DNA from: Oxalobacteraceae bacterium | Lineage (GTDB): Bacteria; Pseudomonadota; Gammaproteobacteria; Burkholderiales; Burkholderiaceae_D | Direction of reading: 5' to 3' | Assembly (NCBI GenBank): GCA_003537575.1 | Contig: DPRS01000014.1 | Span: forward strand, 4,074-25,712 | Length of the DNA stretch: 21,639 bases | Shown: positions 14,302 to 21,639 of the stretch, piece after piece | Position numbering within the stretch: position 1 is the stretch's first letter | Layout of the letters: every line of letters starts with the position of its first letter | Translations under genes and position numbers: made by a program | Notes under the pieces: model-generated | Database searches by the model: none | Told to the model about the DNA's origin: nothing | The model's input: the letters and a program-made list of their open reading frames with translations, nothing else

Positions 14302-14666
14302 GCCATCGCAGGCGTAAGGTAATCATCCGGCTGCCAGTACACCATGCCATCCTTCTCCACCACCGCGATCGGCCGCAGCCTGCCGCCGCGGCAGGGCCCG
14401 CCGGCACAGCGCCCGGATTCCGGCATGTAGATTGCCCCGTGCGTGGAGCACATCAGGTACAGGCCGCTGGAATCAAAAAAATCCCCTTCGTTCCAGTCCA
14501 GCTCGATCGGCACGTGGGCGCAGCGGTTCAGATAGGCGTGCGCGACGCCATCGTAGCGCACCGCAAAACCGCTGGCATCCTCGCCGCCGGCGGTGAGCGG
14601 AAAGCGTACCCCCTTGCCGCGCTCGGCCAGCGCGTCGGCGGAGCAAATCGGGATCAATTCAGCCAT
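14298..14666 (-). CDS. Rieske [2Fe-2S] domain protein
   Basis: This 122-residue soluble protein consists of one Rieske fold. The cluster ligands are Cys49-x-His51 (NRCAHVPIEL) and Cys73-x2-His76 (LMCSTHGAIY), the ferredoxin-like Rieske pattern of dioxygenase and nitrite-reductase small subunits. Two further cysteines (Cys87 and Cys92, GRCAGGPCRGG) lie beyond the second ligand pair. There is no signal peptide and no oxygenase partner nearby, so its electron partner is unknown. It starts 5 nt after the gph-like gene and overlaps the sppA start. The gph/Rieske/sppA order is common in betaproteobacteria without a defined function for the Rieske protein. Confidence 0.9.
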   Translation of the reverse strand: MAELIPICSADALAERGKGVRFPLTAGGEDASGFAVRYDGVAHAYLNRCAHVPIELDWNEGDFFDSSGLYLMCSTHGAIYMPESGRCAGGPCRGGRLRPIAVVEKDGMVYWQPDDYLTPAMA

Positions 14667-14671
14667 AGTAT

Positions 14672-15331
14672 CTAGCCATGTTCGGCAAGCCAGGCATGCA
14701 GCAACGGCACCGAATCGGCCGCATATACGGGAGCCAGCTCGCGCAGCTGATGCGCCGGATGGGCGCCGTAATGCACAGCGATACCGGCGGCGCCGGCATT
14801 GACCGCCATCTGCAGGTCGTGCGTGGTATCGCCGATCATGACCGTGCGCGCCATGTCCTGGCCGAGTTCGCGCGTCAGTTCGTTCAGCATGGCCGGGTGC
14901 GGCTTGGAAAAGGTTTCGTCGGCGCAGCGCGTCGCATCAAAGAAGGAAATCAGTCCGGCGGCATGCAGCGCGCGCGTCAGGCCGACGCGGCTCTTGCCGG
15001 TGGCCACCGCAAGGAAATAGCCTTGCTGGGACAGATCCTGCAGCATCTCGCGCACACCCTCGAACAGCGTCAGCTCGTGATCCTGACTCAGGTAATGGTA
15101 GCGGTAGCGCTCCACCATGCGAGGATAGTGCTGCGGCTCCAGGCCCGGCACGGCTTTTTCCAGGGCTTCCTGCAGGCCCAGGCCGATCACGTGTGCCGCC
15201 ATCTCGCGCTCCGGCACCGGCACGCCGAGGTCGCGCGCAGCAGACTGGATGCACTTGACGATGGTCGCCGTGCTATCCATCAGGGTGCCGTCCCAGTCGA
15301 ACACGATCAGATCATATTGTTTTCTTGCCAT
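14672..15331 (-). CDS. HAD-IA hydrolase, phosphoglycolate phosphatase-like
   Basis: This 219-residue haloacid-dehalogenase-superfamily phosphatase has motif I DWDGT (nucleophile Asp12, acid Asp14), motif II in AVATGKS, a lysine in motif III (FSKPHPAML) and motif IV GDTTHDLQMAVNAG. The helical cap after motif I fits the Gph/PGPase class. The substrate may be 2-phosphoglycolate, but HAD specificity cannot be read from sequence alone. GGA precedes the ATG at 15331, and the rluC stop is 21 nt upstream. The pairing with rluC is a conserved proteobacterial arrangement. Confidence 0.9.
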   Translation of the reverse strand: MARKQYDLIVFDWDGTLMDSTATIVKCIQSAARDLGVPVPEREMAAHVIGLGLQEALEKAVPGLEPQHYPRMVERYRYHYLSQDHELTLFEGVREMLQDLSQQGYFLAVATGKSRVGLTRALHAAGLISFFDATRCADETFSKPHPAMLNELTRELGQDMARTVMIGDTTHDLQMAVNAGAAGIAVHYGAHPAHQLRELAPVYAADSVPLLHAWLAEHG

Positions 15332-15352
15332 GGTGTCCGGTAGCGTAGCCGC

Positions 15353-16396
15353 TTATCCTTTCAGTTTCGCCATGTCATCATCCCGCGCCGCCGCGGCCTG
15401 CTGTTCAAGGCTGGTCAAAAAATTCGCGCATTCCGCCGGCAAGGGAGCATTCAATCTGACTTCCTTGCCAGTATGCGGATGCGTAAACGTGATCTGGTGA
15501 GCATGCAGGAACATGCGCTTCAGAGCCCGGCGCCCGCCATCGGCCTTTTGCAGAGCGCGATTGAGGCTGAAATCACCATACTTGTCGTCGCCCAGGATCG
15601 GGAAGCCGCTGGAAGACAGGTGCACCCGGATCTGGTGCGTACGGCCGGTCTTCAGATCAGCTTCCAGTAATGTATACGGGCCATATTTTCGCAAAAGCTG
15701 GAACACCGTGTGCGAAGGCTGGCCATCGGCCTGTACCCGCACCCGGCGCTCGCCATCCGGCGTGGTGTATTTAAACAGTGGCAACTTGACATGCTGGCGA
15801 TGGTTTTGCCAGTCTCCCTGCACCAGCGCCAGATAACGCTTGTCGAAGGCGCCTTCACGCATCTGCTCATGCAGATTGGTCAAGGCGGAGCGTTTTTTTG
15901 CCAAAAGCAGGATACCGGAAGTTTCGCGGTCGAGCCGGTGCACCAGTTCCAGGAACTTTGCCTGGGGTCGCGATGCCCGCAGCTGTTCGATCACGCCGTA
16001 GCTGACGCCAGAGCCGCCATGTACGGCGACCCCGGACGGCTTGTCGATCACCAGCATGTGCTCGTCTTCGAGCAGGATGGCAAACTCGGCCCCCGGCGCC
16101 GTCTGCGCCGGTTTGTCGGCCAGACGCAACGGCGGGATACGAACCACGTCGCCCTCTTTCAGGCGATAGGTCTGATCGATCCGTCCCTTGTTCACACGTA
16201 CCTCGCCGGAGCGCAAAACCCGGTAAATATGGCTTTTCGGCACGCCCTTGCACACTCTTATCAGGAAATTATCGATGCGCTGGCCGGCTTCTTCAGGCGA
16301 AATCGTGACAAGTTGAACTTGCGGCAAGACTTGCGACGGCTGGGATTGCGCACCGTTTTTCGTGCCTTCCCTTGAATATCTCGCTAAGTCCTTCAT
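15353..16396 (-). CDS. rluC: 23S rRNA pseudouridine synthase RluC
   Basis: This 347-residue RluA-family enzyme isomerises specific uridines in 23S rRNA (955, 2504 and 2580 in E. coli). The S4 RNA-binding domain is at about 36-95 (RIDNFLIRVCKGVPKSHIYR, VLRSGEVRVNKGR). The catalytic Asp156 is in HRLDRETSGILLLAKK. Motifs DKPSGVAVHGGSG and LKTGRTHQIRVHL are also present. The ATG at 16396 is the only upstream ATG near the conserved region. It has no Shine-Dalgarno, so the true start could be a later non-ATG codon or the mRNA could be leaderless. The frame stays open to 16999, but that extension is Arg/Cys-rich noncoding sequence. Divergent rluC and rne is the order also seen in E. coli. Confidence 0.93.
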   Translation of the reverse strand: MKDLARYSREGTKNGAQSQPSQVLPQVQLVTISPEEAGQRIDNFLIRVCKGVPKSHIYRVLRSGEVRVNKGRIDQTYRLKEGDVVRIPPLRLADKPAQTAPGAEFAILLEDEHMLVIDKPSGVAVHGGSGVSYGVIEQLRASRPQAKFLELVHRLDRETSGILLLAKKRSALTNLHEQMREGAFDKRYLALVQGDWQNHRQHVKLPLFKYTTPDGERRVRVQADGQPSHTVFQLLRKYGPYTLLEADLKTGRTHQIRVHLSSSGFPILGDDKYGDFSLNRALQKADGGRRALKRMFLHAHQITFTHPHTGKEVRLNAPLPAECANFLTSLEQQAAAARDDDMAKLKG

Positions 16397-16458
16397 TTTG
16401 AATATATAATTGCTGCGCGATGGGCATAACCCAGAGCAAGTGTAAGAATAAAAAGAGC

Positions 16459-16464
16459 ATTCTA
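16459..16464 (-). promoter_or_regulatory. Possible rluC -10 element (TAGAAT)
   Basis: The minus strand reads GTGTAGAATGC, a good -10 with a TG two bases upstream, but without a clear -35. It would give rluC a leader of about 56 nt. A competing AT-rich TATATT only 5 nt before the ATG would make the message leaderless. Confidence 0.3.
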
Positions 16465-16614
16465 CACAGAGGCGGGTCCATCGGCCTCGCTGAATTGCAA
16501 AATCGATGGAAAAGCAGTGTATGCACATCGTTGTGCGTATCGGGGTTGCACCGCAGTTGCAATCAGATGGCGCGCGTCGATGCTGGATATGAATGCCCGG
16601 ATAGATAAGATAAT

Positions 16615-16650
16615 GCCGGCGAGCCCGTTCACAAGGGCGAGCTCGCTGGC
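16615..16650 (+). other. Stable hairpin in the putative rne leader
   Basis: GCCGGCGAGC (16615-16624) pairs with GCTCGCTGGC (16641-16650), 10 bp including one G-U pair. The 16-nt loop itself contains a small CC/GG closure. There is no T-tract, so it is not an intrinsic terminator. If transcribed with rne it would be a strong leader stem-loop about 440 nt before the start codon. Function unknown. Confidence 0.5.
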
Positions 16651-17059
16651 TGGTAGTGTTGCAGCCGGTTGGCCGTTTGCGAACCGGTGCGTTGCTGATA
16701 GTGCGTTTGCCTGGCCCTCTGGCGCCTGTATTTCGATACGCCCACACCCGGCCCGGCCCACGTCCGGCAATGCGTGTAACGCCCTGCGCCCTGTTGCGGC
16801 ACGCGCTCGAATTCTGCGCGGCCGCACGCCAAGGCAATTCTCTCCCCCGGGCGCTCCGTCCATGCGTACATCCCTGTACTTGTGGTTGCATGTGAGCGGT
16901 TTGCGTCGTCATTAGAGAAATATAAAGACAGGTCATGAAACCGTCGGCTGTTCCCGGCATTGGCATCAGCGCCCCGCGCTGGCCATGCCGGCAGTACACG
17001 AATCCGGACCTGCCCTGTTTCTGAAAACTGACTACGTGCGCTGGCTGCAGCCCTGATAT

Positions 17060-17076
17060 GACCTTCGGGTCCGGAG
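17060..17076 (+). promoter_or_regulatory. UUCG tetraloop hairpin next to the rne Shine-Dalgarno
   Basis: GACC (17060-17063), TTCG (17064-17067) and GGTC (17068-17071) form a short stem capped by the very stable cUUCGg tetraloop. The Shine-Dalgarno GGAG (17073-17076) begins 1 nt after the stem, 9 nt before the rne ATG at 17086. The stem does not hide the ribosome site but could set its accessibility or protect the leader. Confidence 0.55.
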
Positions 17077-17085
17077 CATACCAAC

Positions 17086-20000
17086 ATGAAACGGATGTTA
17101 TTCAATGCCACGCAGCAGGAAGAATTGCGCGTGGCGATCGTCGATGGGCAAAAACTGATCGACATCGACATCGAAACCGCTGGCCGCGAACAGCGCAAAT
17201 CGAACATTTACAAAGGCGTCATTACCCGCATCGAACCCTCGCTGGAAGCCTGCTTCGTCAACTACGGCGAAGACCGCCACGGCTTTCTGCCTTTCAAGGA
17301 AGTGGCGCGCAGCTACTTCAAGGAAGGCGTCGACGTGCGCAATGCCTCGATCAAGGAAGCTCTGCGCGAAGGCCAGGAAATCATGGTCCAGGTGGAAAAG
17401 GAAGAGCGCGGCAACAAAGGCGCGGCGCTGACCTCCTTCATTTCGCTGGCCGGCCGCTACCTGGTGCTGATGCCGAACAACCCGCGCGGCGGCGGCGTCT
17501 CGCGCCGCGTCGAAGGCGAAGACCGCCAGGAATTGCGTGAAACCATGGACAAGCTCGACCTGCCTTCGGGCATGTCGGTGATTGCCCGCACTGCCGGCAT
17601 TGGCCGCAATGTCGAAGAGCTGCAGTGGGATTTGAATTACTTGATGCAACTGTGGCGCGCTATCGAAGGCGCCGGCCAGTCAGCTCCCGGCGCTTTCCTG
17701 ATCTACCAGGAATCCTCACTGGTGATCCGCGCAATCCGCGACTATTTCCAGCCTGATATCGGCGAAATCCTGATCGATACCGACGATATCTATGAACAGG
17801 CGCACCAGTTCATGTCGCACGTGATGCCGGACATGATCCACCGCGTCAAGCGCTACCGCGACGATGTGCCGCTGTTCTCGCGCTTCCAGATCGAGCACCA
17901 GATCGAAACCGCCTATTCGCGCACTGTGCCGCTGCCTTCCGGCGGCGCCATCGTGATCGATCATACCGAAGCGCTAGTGTCGGTGGACGTCAACTCGGCG
18001 CGCGCCACCCGCGGCACCGACATCGAGACCACCGCGTTCAATACCAACCTGGAAGCGGCCGAAGAAGTGGCGCGCCAGCTGCGCCTGCGCGATCTGGGCG
18101 GCCTGATCGTGATCGACTTCATCGACATGGAGAATTCCAAGAATCAGCGCGAAGTCGAAAACCGCCTGAAGGATGCGTTGCACTATGACCGTGCGCGCGT
18201 CCAGATGGGCAAGATTTCCCGTTTCGGCCTGATGGAATTGTCGCGCCAGCGCCTGCGCCCGTCGCTGTCCGAAGGCAGCCACGTGACCTGCCCGCGCTGC
18301 AACGGCACCGGCCATATCCGCGATACCGAATCCTCCGCCCTGCAGGTGCTGCGCATCATCCAGGAAGAAGCGATGAAGGAAAATTCCGCGCTGATCCACG
18401 TCCAGGTGCCGGTCGATGTGGCCGCCTTCCTGCTGAATGAAAAGCGCGGAGAGATCCTGAAGATCGAAACGCGTCATCGCGTGACCGTGATCCTGATCCC
18501 CAACAAGCATCTGGAAACACCGCATTACAAGATGGAACGGATCAAGCAGGACGATCCGCGCCTGGAAGACATGCAGGCCAGCTATACCATGGCAGAGGAA
18601 GCCGATACCGACATCGGTTACAGCAAGCGCCAGAAGGAAGAAGCCAAGCCGCGCCAGGAAGCCGTGGTCAAGGGCATCACCCCGGCGCAGCCGGCTCCCA
18701 TTGTCGAACGCAAGCCGGCCGAGGAAGCCATCCCTGCCGCTGCGCCCGCGATCCTGTCGGGCGAGCCGGGTTTCCTCGGCAAGCTGTTCGGTTTCTTCTT
18801 CAAGAAGCCGGAACCGGCGCCGGCGCCCGTTGCGCCGGTCGCAGCCAAGCCTGAACAGGCGCGCGAGCGCAGCGGCGAACGCAATGGTCGCGGCGGCCAG
18901 CGCGGCCGTGGACGCGGCGGTCGCGGCCAGCGCGAGGAGCGCGAAGGCGCCCGCGGCGAGCAGCGCCAGGAAGTCGCCGCCAAGCCGGCCCTGAACGAAG
19001 CCGCTGCGCCGGCAGCACGCCAGCCGCGGCAGCCGCGCGAAGGCCAGGAACCCCGCCGCGAACGCCCTGAGCGTGGCGAGCGCGCCGAACGTCCGGAACG
19101 CGGTGAGCGCCCGGAACGCGGCGAACGCCCGCAGCGCAACCGTGAAGAGCGCAAGGAAATCGAGGCAAAAACAGAGGAATCCGCGGTCGAAGCCACGACT
19201 CTTCCATTGGCAGCCGCAGCTCCAGTCGCCATGGAAGCCGTGTCCTTTAATGTGGCAGCCATAGTATCCGAACAAGCCGAAGCGCAAGGTGAAGGCGCCG
19301 TGCTGGAAGCGGAAACCGGCGAACAAGGTGAGCAAGGCGAAGAGCAGCGCCGCCGCCGCCGCCGCCGTGGCGGCCGTAACCGCAACCGCCGCGAACGCGA
19401 AGGTGGCGAGGCACTCGCTGAAGGCGAAAATGCCGCTGAAGCCGGCGAGGCTGAATCTGCGGAATCGCTTGAGACGACGGCAGCCGTTGCCGAAACCGCA
19501 CCAGCTGCTGAAGAAACCGCCTCAGCTGCTGAAGAAATCGCGCCATCTGCTGAAGCAACACCAGCTGAAGCCGTGCCGGCAACCGAAACAGGCGAGCAGC
19601 CTGCTCCGGCAGCCCCGGCCATCGCACCGGCGGTCGAACCGGCAGCGCCGCAGGCAAGTACCGCAGCGGTACAGGCAGTGCAGGCTGTCCCGGTTGTACC
19701 TGCTGCCGCCGCAAGCGCCATGGTGGAACAAGCCGTACTGCCGCTGGAACCGGTTGCCACTGCGCCCGCCGAAGCTCCCGTGTCTGCACCGATCGCCACA
19801 CCTGCAGCGGAGCCCGTGGCAGAGGCAGCACCGGCCGTAGCGCCTGCGGTCACCGAGCAGCCGACGGCTAAGCCAGCCACTGCGCCAGCTGCCACGCCGG
19901 CAGTCGCCAGCCAGAGCCGGGACATCGCCCCTGCGCCCATGCAGCTCGACGCATTGCGCGACATTCTGAGCGCAGCTGGCCTGACTCTGGCCAGCACCGA

Positions 20001-20130
20001 TCCGGACAAGCTGCGTGCCGCCCAGGAAGCAGCCGCCAGGATCGTGCCGCCGGTACGCGTGCCGCGCGAGCGCAAGCCGTTGCCGCCGCAATCGACGGAG
20101 CCACTGGTCCAGGTGGAAACCCGCCGCTGA
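17086..20130 (+). CDS. rne: Ribonuclease E
   Basis: This 1014-residue endoribonuclease organises the RNA degradosome. Its catalytic half (about 1-515) begins MKRMLFNATQQEELRVAIVD and contains an S1 domain (about 38-125). The Mg-binding Asp301 (VSVDVNSARATRG) and Asp344 (IVIDFIDM) correspond to E. coli Asp303/Asp346, and the Zn-link TCPRCNGTG has Cys402 and Cys405. Residues 563-577 (FLGKLFGFFFKKPEP) look like the amphipathic membrane-targeting helix, near the E. coli position. The rest is disordered: Arg/Gly-rich RNA-binding stretches (about 605-640, 660-690, 760-785), Ala/Pro/Glu-rich repeats, and an end segment LDALRDILSAAGLTLASTDP resembling the conserved C-terminal segment of betaproteobacterial RNase E. 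GGAG lies 9 nt before the ATG. Confidence 0.97.
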   Translation: MKRMLFNATQQEELRVAIVDGQKLIDIDIETAGREQRKSNIYKGVITRIEPSLEACFVNYGEDRHGFLPFKEVARSYFKEGVDVRNASIKEALREGQEIMVQVEKEERGNKGAALTSFISLAGRYLVLMPNNPRGGGVSRRVEGEDRQELRETMDKLDLPSGMSVIARTAGIGRNVEELQWDLNYLMQLWRAIEGAGQSAPGAFLIYQESSLVIRAIRDYFQPDIGEILIDTDDIYEQAHQFMSHVMPDMIHRVKRYRDDVPLFSRFQIEHQIETAYSRTVPLPSGGAIVIDHTEALVSVDVNSARATRGTDIETTAFNTNLEAAEEVARQLRLRDLGGLIVIDFIDMENSKNQREVENRLKDALHYDRARVQMGKISRFGLMELSRQRLRPSLSEGSHVTCPRCNGTGHIRDTESSALQVLRIIQEEAMKENSALIHVQVPVDVAAFLLNEKRGEILKIETRHRVTVILIPNKHLETPHYKMERIKQDDPRLEDMQASYTMAEEADTDIGYSKRQKEEAKPRQEAVVKGITPAQPAPIVERKPAEEAIPAAAPAILSGEPGFLGKLFGFFFKKPEPAPAPVAPVAAKPEQARERSGERNGRGGQRGRGRGGRGQREEREGARGEQRQEVAAKPALNEAAAPAARQPRQPREGQEPRRERPERGERAERPERGERPERGERPQRNREERKEIEAKTEESAVEATTLPLAAAAPVAMEAVSFNVAAIVSEQAEAQGEGAVLEAETGEQGEQGEEQRRRRRRRGGRNRNRREREGGEALAEGENAAEAGEAESAESLETTAAVAETAPAAEETASAAEEIAPSAEATPAEAVPATETGEQPAPAAPAIAPAVEPAAPQASTAAVQAVQAVPVVPAAAASAMVEQAVLPLEPVATAPAEAPVSAPIATPAAEPVAEAAPAVAPAVTEQPTAKPATAPAATPAVASQSRDIAPAPMQLDALRDILSAAGLTLASTDPDKLRAAQEAAARIVPPVRVPRERKPLPPQSTEPLVQVETRR
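19502..19564 (+). repeat. Three 21-bp imperfect tandem repeats inside rne
   Basis: Units start at 19502, 19523 and 19544, each with CTGCTGAAG, and encode a repeated Ala-Glu-Glu-rich heptad in the acidic, disordered C-terminal part of RNase E. Length changes in multiples of three would be tolerated. An RPERGE-type protein repeat lies earlier, at about 19066-19140. Confidence 0.7.
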
Positions 20131-20148
20131 TCGCTATCGGTGAAGAAC

Positions 20149-20178
20149 AAAAGAGGAGCTGCGGCTCCTCTTTTTTTA
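20149..20178 (+). terminator. Intrinsic terminator of rne
   Basis: AAGAGGAGC (20151-20159), loop TGCG, GCTCCTCTT (20164-20172), with seven T in 20171-20177. This is a perfect 9-bp GC-rich stem with a tetraloop and a strong T-run, beginning about 20 nt after the rne stop. Confidence 0.95.
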
Positions 20179-20453
20179 TCCTGACATCATGCTTTGCCCG
20201 ACACGTCCGCCCCTTGCCACGCATGATCGCAACTGCCCAGCCAGCCGCACTATCCCTTGCAGAAGCCTTTCGCTACTGGCTCAAGCTCGACTTCGGAACG
20301 ACGCTTCCTGCATGTGCGATTGCCGGGCTCGTGGTATCTTATTTCCGTTAATGACACCAGCGAGGCAAATCGATTTCCCTTGGCAAATTTGCTCGTGCGG
20401 CATGCACTGCACATCGGGCTTTTTCCATGGAACGCTGCCAACGCAATCCCGGC
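20179..20453. other. 275-bp gap between rne terminator and moaA
   Basis: It should hold the moaA promoter, since rne ends in a strong terminator. I see no convincing -35/-10 pair and no molybdenum-cofactor-riboswitch-like fold that I could confirm by eye. Short open frames here have no family-like features. Confidence 0.5.
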
Positions 20454-21563
20454 ATGACTGAGAAATTCATCCCTGTGGCTGATCTGCGGAAGCGACCTTC
20501 GATACCGGTCATTCCCGCTCGTGCGACGGCGCCCGTCGGCTTGCTTGCCGACAGCCTGGGCCGGCCGCTGCGCGACTTGCGCATCTCCGTGACCGACCGC
20601 TGCAATTTCCGTTGCGTGTATTGCATGCCGAAAGAAGTATTCGACAAGGACTACCGCTACCTACCGCATGCGGATCTGCTTTCCTTCGAAGAAATCACCC
20701 GTATCGCCAGTCTGTTCGTCGCGCATGGCGTCGACAAGATCCGCCTGACCGGAGGCGAACCGCTGTTGCGCAAGAATATCGAAGAACTCGTGGCCATGCT
20801 GGCGGCGCTGAAAACCCCGGATGGCCGTCCGCTCGACCTGACCCTGACCACCAACGGCTCGCTGCTGGCGAAAAAGGCCCAGGCGCTGAAGGATGCTGGC
20901 CTGACGCGCGTGAGCGTGTCACTCGACTCGCTGGACGATGCCACATTCCGGCGCATGAACGATGTCGATTTTCCCGTGAGCGATGTGCTGGCAGGCATCG
21001 AGGCCGCCAGCCGCGTTGGACTCGGGCCGGTGAAGGTCAACATGGTGGTCAAGAAAGGCATGAACGATGCCGAGATCCTGCCCATGGCGCGCCACTTCCA
21101 CGGCAGCGGCGCCATCCTGCGCTTTATCGAATACATGGATGTCGGCACCAGCAACGGCTGGAAAATGGAAGAGGTGCTGCCTTCGGCGGAAGTAGTGCGG
21201 CACATCGGTGAAGCAATGCCGCTGGAAGCGATTGCGCCGAATTATGCAGGAGAGACGGCGGAACGCTGGCGCTATGTCGACGGCGGCGGTGAGATCGGCG
21301 TGATTTCCAGCGTGACGCAAGCGTTTTGCCGCGACTGCACGCGCGCGCGCCTGTCAACCGAAGGCAAGCTCTACACCTGTCTGTTCGCCAGTGATGGCCA
21401 CGACTTACGCGCCTTGCTGCGCGGCGGCTACAGCGAGGCCGATATTTCCGGCGCCATCGCCTATCTCTGGCAGGGGCGCGCCGATCGCTACTCCGAACTG
21501 CGCGCCAGCCAGGCCGAGCAGCAGGCAAGACGCAAGATCGAAATGTCTTATATCGGCGGCTGA
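20454..21563 (+). CDS. moaA: GTP 3',8-cyclase MoaA
   Basis: This 369-residue radical-SAM enzyme starts molybdenum-cofactor synthesis by converting GTP to 3',8-cyclo-GTP. The SAM-cluster motif is Cys50-x3-Cys54-x2-Cys57 (TDRCNFRCVYCMPK), and the second, substrate-binding cluster uses Cys292, Cys295 and Cys309 (FCRDCTRARLSTEGKLYTC). The glycine-rich SAM site is LTGGEPLLRK, and the chain ends with the essential Gly-Gly tail (MSYIGG). It is longer than E. coli MoaA (about 329) through an N-terminal extension before LGRPLRDLRISVTDRC. ATG 20454 (MTEKFIPVADLRK) is preferred over the in-frame ATG 20427, as it matches recalled relatives; neither has a clear Shine-Dalgarno. Confidence 0.95.
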   Translation: MTEKFIPVADLRKRPSIPVIPARATAPVGLLADSLGRPLRDLRISVTDRCNFRCVYCMPKEVFDKDYRYLPHADLLSFEEITRIASLFVAHGVDKIRLTGGEPLLRKNIEELVAMLAALKTPDGRPLDLTLTTNGSLLAKKAQALKDAGLTRVSVSLDSLDDATFRRMNDVDFPVSDVLAGIEAASRVGLGPVKVNMVVKKGMNDAEILPMARHFHGSGAILRFIEYMDVGTSNGWKMEEVLPSAEVVRHIGEAMPLEAIAPNYAGETAERWRYVDGGGEIGVISSVTQAFCRDCTRARLSTEGKLYTCLFASDGHDLRALLRGGYSEADISGAIAYLWQGRADRYSELRASQAEQQARRKIEMSYIGG

Positions 21564-21607
21564 ACGCAGCAAGCGTGCCGCGCCACATCAGCGACGCTCA
21601 GGCACCT

Positions 21608-21639
21608 TTAGGCTTTGGCCTTCATTTGACCACCCAGAC
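21608..21639 (-). CDS. Possible C-terminal end of a convergent gene
   Basis: On the minus strand the last codons before a TAA at 21610-21608 read LGGQMKAKA. The basic Ala/Lys ending looks like a genuine C terminus, and it would be convergent with moaA. Only nine residues are visible, so this is a guess; no terminator separates it from moaA. Confidence 0.2.
   Translation of the reverse strand, partial: LGGQMKAKA

Larger units (their letters stand above)
16397..17085. other. 689-bp gene-free divergent region between rluC and rne
   Basis: No convincing protein gene was found; the open frames on both strands are rich in Arg, Cys and Ser and match nothing recognised. It probably holds the rluC promoter and a long rne leader, as rne in E. 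coli has a leader of about 360 nt through which RNase E regulates its own mRNA. A TATAAT (16405-16410) faces rne but lacks a good -35. Hairpins are seen at 16615-16650, 16665-16687 (CCGGTT/AACCGG), 16861-16892 (CATGC/GCATG) and 17060-17071. Confidence 0.7.

Noticed and set aside
16517..16915. Plus-strand open frame in the rluC-rne gap as a small gene
   Set aside because: Composition is that of random GC-rich sequence, there is no Shine-Dalgarno, and overlapping frames on both strands look similar.
16397..16999. N-terminal extension of rluC (open frame continues about 600 nt upstream)
   Set aside because: The extension is Arg/Cys/Ser-rich with no domain, and conserved RluC begins close to the 16396 ATG.
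17974..20150. Long minus-strand open frames antisense to rne
   Set aside because: They are shadows of the GC-rich rne codon pattern, giving Ala/Arg/Ser low-complexity translations and no motif.

Overview
This window looks like a chromosomal housekeeping block from a betaproteobacterium. The most likely group is Burkholderiales, family Oxalobacteraceae (Herminiimonas, Herbaspirillum or Collimonas type). This rests on the gene order yceD-rpmF-plsX-fabH-fabD-fabG-acpP-fabF-ygfX-rpoE-mucA-mucB-mucD-grx-lepA, the GC-rich codon use, and protein sequences recalled from that group. No database search was possible, so the taxonomy is inference.

Positions 1-5125 (minus strand): the 5' end of lepA runs off the left edge. 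Before it, in transcription order, come rpoE, mucA, mucB and mucD (the sigma-E envelope-stress module: sigma factor, anti-sigma factor, periplasmic co-regulator, HtrA protease) and a small glutaredoxin-like gene. A good intrinsic terminator separates mucD from the glutaredoxin gene. A sigma-E-type promoter (GAACTT-N16-TCAATA) lies in front of rpoE and suggests autoregulation. A small YgfX-like membrane protein gene sits between fabF and rpoE.

Positions 5183-11740 (minus strand): a fatty-acid and phospholipid biosynthesis operon reads yceD, rpmF, plsX, fabH, fabD, fabG, acpP, fabF from a strong sigma70-type promoter (TTGACG-N18-TATTAT). PlsX makes acyl-phosphate for phospholipid synthesis, FabD and FabH initiate fatty-acid chains, FabG and FabF elongate them, and AcpP carries the intermediates. 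The fabD-fabH gap holds three tandem copies of a 50-bp repeat. The last copy is closed by a perfect 13-bp inverted repeat, so the array resembles a REP element.

Positions 11799-13177 (plus strand): maf (YceF-type nucleotide pyrophosphatase) and an RsmI-like methyltransferase gene overlap by 4 nt and diverge from yceD. Positions 13276-16396 (minus strand): rluC, a gph-like HAD phosphatase, a Rieske protein and sppA form a tight operon that converges on the methyltransferase gene.

Positions 16397-17085 form an unusually long gene-free stretch between the divergent rluC and rne. It contains several hairpins, including a UUCG-capped one that abuts the rne Shine-Dalgarno. From 17086 (plus strand) come rne (RNase E, 1014 aa), a textbook terminator, a gene-poor gap and moaA. 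The right edge may hold the last codons of a convergent minus-strand gene.

I found no prophage, transposase, CRISPR array, toxin-antitoxin pair, rRNA or tRNA. All the protein-coding genes belong to known families. The least explained material is non-coding: the tandem repeat in the fab operon, the rne leader, and terminator-like hairpins placed inside operons or leaders.
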